Below are positions 53,060-60,313 of a DNA stretch of 64,000 nt, in pieces. The stretch's first letter is position 1. The number at the start of each line of letters is the position of its first letter. A program made the position numbers and the translations under genes. The notes under the pieces were generated by a model. It saw only the letters and a list, made by a program, of their open reading frames with translations, was not told where the DNA came from and did not search any database. Origin of the DNA: SLDF01 sp964537925 (lineage in GTDB: Bacteria; Bacteroidota; Bacteroidia; Chitinophagales; Saprospiraceae); NCBI GenBank assembly GCA_964537925.1, contig CAZICV010000001.1, positions 620,001-684,000 of the forward strand. The letters are read 5' to 3'.

Positions 53060-53827
53060 ATGCCACACTCCAACCAGGGATACACCGGATCCCATATCCA
53101 CGGACCCATCGCTACGATCGAGTTTTTTCACCCGCAGTCCAATTCACTGCCCGGCGACCTGCTGGCCGCCCTTGAGCAGGCTATCCTCGAATGCGGCCGA
53201 CAGGATTCCGTACAGGTCATCATCCTGCGCAGCGCAGGTGAAAAAGCCTTCTGCGCCGGTGCCAGCTTTGAAGAGCTGAGTGCAATCGGCAACCTCGAGA
53301 GCGGTCGTCGCTTTTTCTCCGGGTTTGCTTCTGTCATCAACGCCATCCGCACCTGCGGCAAGATCGTCATCAGCCGTATCCAGGGCAAAGCCGTAGGCGG
53401 AGGAGTCGGCATAGCGGCCGCTTCCGACCTCAGCTTTGCTACCAGTGCGGCATCCTTCAGGCTGAGCGAGCTGGCCGTAGGTATCGGCCCTTTCGTGATC
53501 GGCCCGGCGGTAGAGCGCAAGGTAGGGCTCTCGGCATTCAGCCACTGGAGCCTGACGCCAGACACCTGGCAGACCGCGGAGGAAGGCACTGCACGCGGGC
53601 TATACCACCGCGTGTTCGACGATATCGCATCGATGGACGAGCATATAGAACAGTTCGCACAACAATTGGCGGCTTACAACCCCGAAGCGCTGGCCGCACT
53701 CAAGAAAGTGTTCTGGCAGGGTACCGACCACTGGTCCGGGCTGCTGGTCGATCGCGCAGGCATCAGCGGCGCTCTCGTCCTCTCGGAGTTCACCCGGGAA
53801 GCGATCGGGCGATTCGCACGGAAATGA
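53060..53827 (+). CDS. Enoyl-CoA hydratase/isomerase family protein
   Basis: A 255-residue crotonase-fold protein. The oxyanion-hole segments are AFCAGASFEELSAI and AVGGGVGIAAASDLSFA, and FRLSELAVGIGPF carries the first conserved glutamate. By eye alignment the second catalytic glutamate of hydratases falls on a histidine (LSAFSHWSLTPD), which suggests an isomerase or a lyase rather than a hydratase; this is tentative. It is convergent with radA (16 bp apart). Confidence 0.87.
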   Translation: MPHSNQGYTGSHIHGPIATIEFFHPQSNSLPGDLLAALEQAILECGRQDSVQVIILRSAGEKAFCAGASFEELSAIGNLESGRRFFSGFASVINAIRTCGKIVISRIQGKAVGGGVGIAAASDLSFATSAASFRLSELAVGIGPFVIGPAVERKVGLSAFSHWSLTPDTWQTAEEGTARGLYHRVFDDIASMDEHIEQFAQQLAAYNPEALAALKKVFWQGTDHWSGLLVDRAGISGALVLSEFTREAIGRFARK

Positions 53828-53842
53828 CCCGGTACAAGCAGC

Positions 53843-55216
53843 TTAACCTACGAGCAGGGTGACCAGCTCGGTGATCTTGCTGATGGGGTGTATATGTATA
53901 GGATAGCTCTTGACAGCCACTCCCTTCAGGTTGTATTTGGAGACGACGATATGCTGGAAACCCCGGCTTGCGGCTTCCTGGATGCGGTTTTCGACCCGGT
54001 TGACTGCCCGTATCTCACCCGACAGGCCGATCTCCGCAGCAAAACACCAGTCGCCCGGCAAGGCGATATCTTCCAGCGAGGATATGAGCGCGGCCGCTAT
54101 GGCCAGGTCAATCGCCGGGTCATCAACGCGGATACCACCGGCGATATTGAGGAACACATCCTGCTGGGCAAACATGATCCCGGCCCGCTTCTCCAGTACA
54201 GCCAGCAGCATAGCCAGCCTGCGTAGGTCAAAGCCTGTGGCCGAGCGCTGGGAGGTCCCGTACACCGCCGTGCTCACCAGCGCCTGGGTCTCTATGAGCA
54301 GTGGGCGGAGACCTTCCATCGTCACAGCGATAGCGCTGCCGCTGAGATCCTCGTCCTTCTGCGTGATCAGCAGTTCGGAAGGATTGTCCACCTGGCGAAG
54401 CCCGTCGGACCGCATCTCGTAGATACCCATCTCGTCCGTAGAACCGAAGCGGTTCTTCTTGGTCCGCAGTATCCGGTACAGGTGGTGGGCGTCGCCTTCA
54501 AACTGCAGCACCGTATCCACGATATGCTCCAGTAGCTTCGGCCCTGCGATATCGCCCTCTTTGTTGATATGCCCGATGATGAAGACCGGTACGCCCGTCT
54601 TCTTGGCAAACCGCTGCAAAGCGCCGGTGCATTCCCGGATCTGCGGTATACTACCTGGCGTACTGTCCAGCTGGACTGAGGAGACTGTCTGTATGGAATC
54701 TACGATCAGGAGGTCGGGCGAGAGTTGTGCCGCCGCTTCGAGGATCATCTCCAGGTTGGTCTCCGTATACAGGTAGCACTGGTCGCCGGCGGCTCCTCCC
54801 ATCCGCTCCGCACGCATCTTGATCTGCTCCTCGCTCTCCTCACCGGATACATAGAGGACCCGCAGGCCGGGCTGCAGCGCTATCTGCAGCAGCAGGGTCG
54901 ATTTGCCGATACCGGGATGCCCCCCTATGAGTACGATAGAGCCTGCCACGATGCCGCCACCAAGCACGCGGTTGAGCTCCTGGTCGGCTGTAGCCCTCCT
55001 GTCGGGACCATCCGTACGCACCTGGGACAACACGACAGGCTGCCCACCGCCGTCGCGCTTGGTGATCAGGCGCTGCTGCAGCTCCTTTTCGGTGGCTTTG
55101 TGGATGATCTCTTCCTGCAGCGTGTTCCAGCTCCCGCAGGAGGCGCATCTCCCCTCCCAGCGCGCCGCGCTGGCGCCGCAGTGCGTACATATAAATACTT
55201 TCCTGGCTTTGGACAC
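53843..55216 (-). CDS. radA: DNA repair protein RadA
   Basis: A 457-residue RecA-like helicase that helps branch migration in recombinational repair. It begins with a zinc finger (CTHCGASAARWEGRCASCG), then Walker A GGHPGIGKSTLLL, the KNRFGSTDEMG motif unique to RadA, and a Lon-like C-terminal domain (IAGGIRVDDPAIDLAIAAAL). Length is normal. It is divergent from scpB. Confidence 0.96.
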   Translation of the reverse strand: MSKARKVFICTHCGASAARWEGRCASCGSWNTLQEEIIHKATEKELQQRLITKRDGGGQPVVLSQVRTDGPDRRATADQELNRVLGGGIVAGSIVLIGGHPGIGKSTLLLQIALQPGLRVLYVSGEESEEQIKMRAERMGGAAGDQCYLYTETNLEMILEAAAQLSPDLLIVDSIQTVSSVQLDSTPGSIPQIRECTGALQRFAKKTGVPVFIIGHINKEGDIAGPKLLEHIVDTVLQFEGDAHHLYRILRTKKNRFGSTDEMGIYEMRSDGLRQVDNPSELLITQKDEDLSGSAIAVTMEGLRPLLIETQALVSTAVYGTSQRSATGFDLRRLAMLLAVLEKRAGIMFAQQDVFLNIAGGIRVDDPAIDLAIAAALISSLEDIALPGDWCFAAEIGLSGEIRAVNRVENRIQEAASRGFQHIVVSKYNLKGVAVKSYPIHIHPISKITELVTLLVG

Positions 55217-55283
55217 AAGCGATCGTTTGACAGCTGCACGGGCGGCAGCGGCGTTGCAAAGAGGGGAAAGGTAGGAAGTTCTT

Positions 55284-55291
55284 ATCTTTGT
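55284..55291 (+). promoter_or_regulatory. -7 promoter box for scpB
   Basis: TATCTTTG is an exact TAnnTTTG, 14 bp before the GTG at 55306. A TTG at 55254-55256 is 27 bp upstream, too far for standard spacing. Confidence 0.5.
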
Positions 55292-55305
55292 GCAAAATCC
55301 TGCGG

Positions 55306-55878
55306 GTGGAATGGACCAGACGACATATCGAAGCGCTCATCTTTGCAGCAGAGCAGCCGATCAGGCAGGCCGAGATCAGGCAGGCGCTGGAGGAAGCCTT
55401 CGGGACAACCTTCGACCCTGCCTTCCTGCAAAGCAGGATCGACGAACTGGTCGCCCACTATCGCGAAAGCGACGCCCCCTTTGAGATAGCCGAGATAGAC
55501 GAAGGGTATATTTTCCTGACCAAACCCGACTACCACGATACCATTGGCGCATTTCTCAAGCAGAGCGCAGGCAAGAAGCTTTCCAACGCCGCCCTGGAGA
55601 CACTGGCCATCATCGCCTACCAGCAGCCCGTCGGCAAATCCGAGATCGAGAGCATACGTGGCGTCAGCTGCGACTACCTCATCCAGAAACTCCTGGAAAA
55701 GGACCTCATCCGCATCAGCGGTCGCGACGAAGGCCCCGGCAGACCACTCTTATACGCTACGAGTGAGCGGTTTATGAACTATTTCGGCCTCAAGAGCATT
55801 AAAGATCTGCCAAAGCTCAAGGACTTCAAGACCCCGGAGAACAGTATCGGGGTACAGGACAACGCGATGGAAAACTGA
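55306..55878 (+). CDS. scpB: Segregation and condensation protein ScpB
   Basis: A 190-residue winged-helix subunit of the SMC-ScpAB condensin, which organises and segregates the chromosome. HIEALIFAAEQPIR near the start, LSNAALETLAIIAYQQPVGKSEIESIRGV in the middle (given in part: ETLAIIAYQQPVGKSEIE), and RPLLYATSERFMNYFGL near the end match the family. I chose GTG 55306 rather than the in-frame TTG at 55288 because the latter overlaps the -7 box; family proteins also begin near here. scpA and smc are not in the window. Confidence 0.92.
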   Translation: MEWTRRHIEALIFAAEQPIRQAEIRQALEEAFGTTFDPAFLQSRIDELVAHYRESDAPFEIAEIDEGYIFLTKPDYHDTIGAFLKQSAGKKLSNAALETLAIIAYQQPVGKSEIESIRGVSCDYLIQKLLEKDLIRISGRDEGPGRPLLYATSERFMNYFGLKSIKDLPKLKDFKTPENSIGVQDNAMEN

Positions 55879-55883
55879 TCCCT

Positions 55884-56396
55884 ATGGAAAAGCAACTGAT
55901 CAACAGGGTGGCCCAGAGCAGCCTGATTACGCTCAACCTGGAAGACTGGTTCCCCGAGAACCGGCTCGTCGCGTTCGACCTCAAGGACCATCTCTTTCAC
56001 GGGTTGATCCTGCGCGAAAAAGAATTTCGTGAAGCCCTGAAAGGAACAGACTGGGCCGCATACCAGGGAGCCGTATTGTGCGTTCATTGTTCGACGGATG
56101 CGATCCTGCCGGTATGGGCTTTTATGCTCGTAGCGGCGGCGGCGGCCCCTTATGCGCAGGATGTGTATTGCGGTACTTCGGAAGAGTATATCAGGGACTA
56201 TTACCGCCAAAAGATCCGGCAGACCGATATCGAACCATACCGGGATCAGCGGCTCGTCATCAAAGGATGTAGCCAGAAGCCCGTACCACCCAGCGCCTAC
56301 CTGGATATCACCAGTCGGCTCGCACCCGTCGCACAGAGCATCCTGTACGGAGAGCCCTGCTCTACGGTACCTGTTTACAAGAGACCCAAATCCTAG
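55884..56396 (+). CDS. DUF2480 family protein
   Basis: A 170-residue protein matching the Bacteroidota DUF2480 family: LINRVAQSSLITLNLEDW, GAVLCVHCSTDAILPVWAF and CGTSEEYIRDYYR. The function is unknown. It starts 5 bp after scpB, so the two are cotranscribed; DUF2480 often appears near conserved housekeeping genes. Confidence 0.85.
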   Translation: MEKQLINRVAQSSLITLNLEDWFPENRLVAFDLKDHLFHGLILREKEFREALKGTDWAAYQGAVLCVHCSTDAILPVWAFMLVAAAAAPYAQDVYCGTSEEYIRDYYRQKIRQTDIEPYRDQRLVIKGCSQKPVPPSAYLDITSRLAPVAQSILYGEPCSTVPVYKRPKS

Positions 56397-56427
56397 AAAA
56401 GAAAACATCCAAAGCTGCCGGCCAGTC

Positions 56428-57360
56428 ATGCAGAAAACCGTCCAGATCTATTCCATCGCAGTAAGTACTTTCCTCACATTCGCCCTCTTCGCTTCCCTGC
56501 GGGAGAAGCATGAGTCCGGGCTGGTACATACTACCCATTCCGAACGCCTCATACTGCCGCAGGTGATCAAGGCCATAGACCTCAACCGGGGTTTTGACTT
56601 TGCAGGCGAGCAACTGCCGATGGACAATTTCGATGTTGTCGAGCGCCTGGACCGCGAAGTACTTGTCAATGCCTACCAGCACGCCAATACGCTGCTCAAT
56701 ATCAAGTCCGCGCGCAGGTACTTCCCGCTCTTCGAGCGGATCCTGGCGGCCTATGGCATCCCCGAAGACTTCAAATACCTCGCTGTTGCCGAGAGCAATT
56801 TCCGTTTCGGCACTTCCTCTGCCGGCGCCAGGGGGCTATGGCAGTTTATGCCTGCCACGGCCAAAGGGTATAACCTGGAGATCAGCGAGACAGTCGATGA
56901 GCGGCTGCACGTAGAGAAGTCCACCGAGGCGGCCTGTAAGCTGATCCTCGACTACAAGAGAAGATTCGGCTCCTGGACACTGGCCGCCGCCGCCTACAAT
57001 ATCGGCGAGACCCGTCTGGCGCGCGAACTGCAGGAACAGCAGTTTGACAGTTTCTACGACCTCAATCTCAACTCCGAGACCTCGCGCTATATCTTCCGCA
57101 TCGTAGCGTTCAAGGAGATCATGTCCAACCCGGACCTCTACGGCTTCTATGTCGAGAACGATAATCTCTACATGCCGATGGAAGACTATACCGTGATCGA
57201 GACCACCCAGGGTATCAGCAGCCTGAGCAGCTTTGCTAAACAAAACGGTACGACCTACCGCATGCTGAAGCTCTACAATCCCTGGCTCTCCGAAAACAAG
57301 CTTGTCAATAAGACCGGCAAGAACTACCAGATCAAGATCCCGGCGGAAGCAAGAAGATAA
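56428..57360 (+). CDS. Lytic transglycosylase (SLT domain) with LysM-like C-terminus
   Basis: A 310-residue envelope enzyme that cleaves peptidoglycan glycan strands. A hydrophobic start (QIYSIAVSTFLTFALFASL) acts as a signal or anchor. The SLT domain spans about 100-215, with the catalytic glutamate in YLAVAESNFRFGTSSAGARG, then GLWQFMPATA and AAAYNIGE. The last 55 residues resemble a degenerate LysM (TVIETTQGISSLSSFAKQNG). ATG 56428 was chosen because upstream in-frame codons to 56152 overlap DUF2480. It may be the end of the scpB operon. Confidence 0.9.
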   Translation: MQKTVQIYSIAVSTFLTFALFASLREKHESGLVHTTHSERLILPQVIKAIDLNRGFDFAGEQLPMDNFDVVERLDREVLVNAYQHANTLLNIKSARRYFPLFERILAAYGIPEDFKYLAVAESNFRFGTSSAGARGLWQFMPATAKGYNLEISETVDERLHVEKSTEAACKLILDYKRRFGSWTLAAAAYNIGETRLARELQEQQFDSFYDLNLNSETSRYIFRIVAFKEIMSNPDLYGFYVENDNLYMPMEDYTVIETTQGISSLSSFAKQNGTTYRMLKLYNPWLSENKLVNKTGKNYQIKIPAEARR

Positions 57361-57905
57361 GCCGCATCCGACGATCCGATGCCGTGTCCAGGATCATCAC
57401 AGCCGTGAAATAGTTGTGAAAGGGCCGTTTTCTATCCGCACTGAAATCGAAATGCGTATACCCGCATTTCAGTATACCCTATCTTATTAAGATACGGAGT
57501 TTTCACGACGATTACAAGCGATGAAGCTCTCTCGCCCTGGAAGAACGCCTCGTGTGCCCCGGAGTGGCACAATGGCAGGGCCCTATTCCCTTACTGCCGC
57601 TGCCTCAGGTCTGCATATATGCTTTACTATCCGTAAGGTTCTCCGGATACAGCAGTAGAGTATAGCGCGCAGGCCGGGGAAAGACTGTAGAGAATGTAGA
57701 GAATGTAGCGATATATGTTGATGCGAAGCCAGTCATCTATACCCGCAGAATACAGTTCCGTACACCCTGTCGAACGAAGCTCCCGCGGCAGCCTCTCCAC
57801 TGTGTTTGCCGGGTATCCTTCAAAAGTAAGGGTCCCCCGCTTGCGGCAGAGGACCCCTTCCCATTGCTAACAAAACACTTCTGAATAACCCTATCCTATC
57901 ATCTC
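57361..57905. other. Gene-free region with palindromes and a 9-bp tandem repeat
   Basis: About 545 bp without a supported gene, between convergent lytic transglycosylase and LruC genes. It holds a hairpin GAAATGCG/CGCATTTC (57449-57456, 57463-57470), a smaller hairpin TATCTT-ATT-AAGATA (57480-57494), a 9-bp tandem repeat TGTAGAGAA (57686-57710, about 2.7 copies), and a stem near 57829-57858 that may end the LruC gene. The first hairpin may end the transglycosylase transcript. Nothing else is recognisable. Confidence 0.45.
57829..57858 (-). terminator. Possible terminator for the LruC gene
   Basis: GGGTCC pairs with GGACCC with an inner CCGC-TT-GCGG stem, but the T run that follows on the minus strand is short and broken. 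Low confidence. Confidence 0.4.
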
Positions 57906-59984
57906 TTATTGACCATATACTTTGGTCGCATCCACATATCCCGACTGGTTTTTGTACCAGTCCTGGTATTGCGTGCCGCCGGACTGCGCCCAGGTAGCAA
58001 AGTGGAGGTATGTCTGTGTGATATCTGCTTTTTCGATCGGGTAGGCAAAACGCTGGGGCACATGGATCGCCCAGGGCAGGTTGCTCTTGGACAGGTAGTA
58101 CTTGCCTTGTGCAGGGTTGGTATCGTCCTGGCCGGTACCGAAGGTAGCCGTATTGGCCTGTGAAGTCGGCAGTTTGCCTGGCAGGTGTATCTCGTGGCCG
58201 CGGCCGTAGCCGGGCGCATTCAGCCAGATGAACGGATTGTACACGCCCAGGCCGATGTTCTGAAGCGCCACAGGCGTCGTGAGGTTGAATACCACTTCGA
58301 AGACCACGGAATCTTCATGCGCTACGCCCGGCTCCGTATTGAACTTGGGCATATACGCTTTCGAATCGTCGAATACCTGTATGACTGCATACGTACCGTC
58401 GCTCTCGAGCACACCGCCGACCAGGCCGGTCACATTGCCGCGCAGTATCGGGTACTCGACCGCAAATGCCGTCTTTAAAGAACCACCCGCTGCACGCAGT
58501 ACGAAGCGGCTGCGCACCTGCACCACTTTGTTCTCCGCATTGGTGACCATATTGTGGCTGAAGTCGATGACCATATCGTTCATATCGAAGTCGCCGTAGT
58601 TGGGCCACAGGTCCTCGAATACGAGGGAGTGTGTCTGCCCCTGCGAAGGATAGAAGTTGCTGAAAGCTCCTTCCGGGAAATCCGGGAAATCGTCCTGGTC
58701 ATCCGGTACACCGTCGCCGTCGCCATCCTGTACGGGAGGAGCGCCGTTGCCTTCTGCGTTGCAGGAGCTGGTCGGGATATATACTGTACAGGCCTGCTCC
58801 GCGCCATTGGTAAACGAGCCCTGGTTGGTCTCGATACCGTTCAGGTCACAAAACTGGATCGGACCTGTGATCACCCCGTTGCTGCGGATCGTCGTACTGT
58901 TCGTGACTTTGTACAGCGAAGTAGAGCCGCTACCGGCCACTGTGCCTTGTATAGTCGTATTGGTCACGGACAGCATAGATCCGCTGTGCAGTACGAGCTG
59001 TGAGTTGGAGTTGACAACCCATTCGTTATTACACTTGATATAGCCGTGGTTGGCCAGGTTACCGTTGACGGTAGACTGGTTGGAGAGTACTATGCTGCAG
59101 TAGTTCTGCAGTACGCCGTTGGAGTTCACAGTCAGGCGCTGTGCGGTGAGCGTACCGCTGTTCACCGATGTCGTGCTGCTGTTGACATGTATCGTACCTG
59201 CTACACTCATGGTCCCCTCATTCAGGAAACTGCCGTTGGAGTTGACATTGAACTCCCCGTTGATAGTGAGCGTACCGAAGTTGCTCACCGCACCACCTAT
59301 CGAGAGGTTGCTGGAAGTAGTCATCGTACCTGAACTGGTGATGATCAGCTTCGTATTCTGCCCGTTCAGGTTGAGGTTGCCGATCGTAGCGTTGCCGCAG
59401 ATACGCAGCTCGGCCGTGCTGTTCAGGTTGACATTACCGGAGAAAGTACCGGTAAGACAGGTCACACCTGAGTTGAGGTTCAGGTTCTGGTTGTTCTGGT
59501 TGTGGTAGGTATTGGTACACCCCGTGTTGCAGTCCGGGGAGTTCCTGCTGCTGACAGGTCCATTGCCGAAGCTGGCGAAGGTGAGCTCTACACGGTTGCT
59601 GCCGACCGCCAGTGTCTGCGCCGATTTGCTGCCGTCGGGCGATGTCTTGGTCACGTATACGCTCTGGATGATCTTCTCCAGGTCGAGTGTACCGGTGAAG
59701 GGTTTGGATACAGTTGCTCCGCCTTTCAGGAGCAATTGTCCGCCTTCTGCCGGGTCTTTGTCATAGACAGAGATCAGGTGGACCATACCGTCGAACCTGC
59801 CGTCCGTGACCGCTACCCGGAAATCTACTTTGCGTTGTGTTTCGAATAAAAAGCCTTTCGGGATAACCATATCCGTGGCTTTTTCTACTTTTTTAAGGTC
59901 ATCGTCTTTTCTGCAGGAAGGGAGCAGTGTAATAAAGATCAATGCCAATGCCAGGGGCATCTTCAAGTGACTGAAAGTTTGCAT
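57906..59984 (-). CDS. LruC-domain lipoprotein with asparagine-rich repeat region
   Basis: A 692-residue lipoprotein (lipobox TLLPSC, cysteine at 24). Residues about 165-420 are rich in asparagine, serine and threonine in a regular pattern (LNLNSGVTC, GNVNLNSTAEL, IGNLNLNGQNT, TLTINGEFNVNSNGSFL), which suggests a right-handed beta-helix. A calcium-type loop (DGDGDGVPDDQDDFPD) leads to the LruC domain (about 465-692): LWPNYGDFDMNDMVIDF, LPWAIHVPQRFAYPIEKA and YLHFATWAQSGG. LruC proteins are outer-surface proteins of unknown role. Its product is probably displayed at the cell surface. Confidence 0.9.
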   Translation of the reverse strand: MQTFSHLKMPLALALIFITLLPSCRKDDDLKKVEKATDMVIPKGFLFETQRKVDFRVAVTDGRFDGMVHLISVYDKDPAEGGQLLLKGGATVSKPFTGTLDLEKIIQSVYVTKTSPDGSKSAQTLAVGSNRVELTFASFGNGPVSSRNSPDCNTGCTNTYHNQNNQNLNLNSGVTCLTGTFSGNVNLNSTAELRICGNATIGNLNLNGQNTKLIITSSGTMTTSSNLSIGGAVSNFGTLTINGEFNVNSNGSFLNEGTMSVAGTIHVNSSTTSVNSGTLTAQRLTVNSNGVLQNYCSIVLSNQSTVNGNLANHGYIKCNNEWVVNSNSQLVLHSGSMLSVTNTTIQGTVAGSGSTSLYKVTNSTTIRSNGVITGPIQFCDLNGIETNQGSFTNGAEQACTVYIPTSSCNAEGNGAPPVQDGDGDGVPDDQDDFPDFPEGAFSNFYPSQGQTHSLVFEDLWPNYGDFDMNDMVIDFSHNMVTNAENKVVQVRSRFVLRAAGGSLKTAFAVEYPILRGNVTGLVGGVLESDGTYAVIQVFDDSKAYMPKFNTEPGVAHEDSVVFEVVFNLTTPVALQNIGLGVYNPFIWLNAPGYGRGHEIHLPGKLPTSQANTATFGTGQDDTNPAQGKYYLSKSNLPWAIHVPQRFAYPIEKADITQTYLHFATWAQSGGTQYQDWYKNQSGYVDATKVYGQ

Positions 59985-60313
59985 ATCAAATAATTAAGGT
60001 TGATCAAAAATTGCATGACAAAGATAAGGTGGTCGCATGCCGGTGCTTCACATCTTTGAGGGAAAAGCTTATCTTATTTCTTAAGTGCGTGTAAAACAAT
60101 AGTGAAAGATAGCCTCCTCTCCATGCACGACAGCATGAAAACCTTGACCGCGATCTCCCGGGGAAAAATCACGGTCCTTCCTTACGGAAGGGTCTCAGTA
60201 TCAGGTATGAAAGCTTGTAGCCAGGCATGCCGGGGCGTGTGCTATGCCCTCAGCGGCTGCAATATACAGCACATATATAAAACAAACAACATGTGTTATT
60301 CACGGAAGTACTG
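59985..60313. other. Intergenic region between the LruC and DsbD genes
   Basis: No gene is supported. It contains the LruC -7 box (60019-60026) and a short inverted repeat around CCTTCCTTACGGAAGG (60177-60192). No terminator for the DsbD gene is clear. Confidence 0.4.
60019..60026 (-). promoter_or_regulatory. -7 promoter box for the LruC gene
   Basis: The minus strand reads TATCTTTG, an exact TAnnTTTG, 34 bp before the ATG at 59984. No -33 TTTG is visible. Confidence 0.45.
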
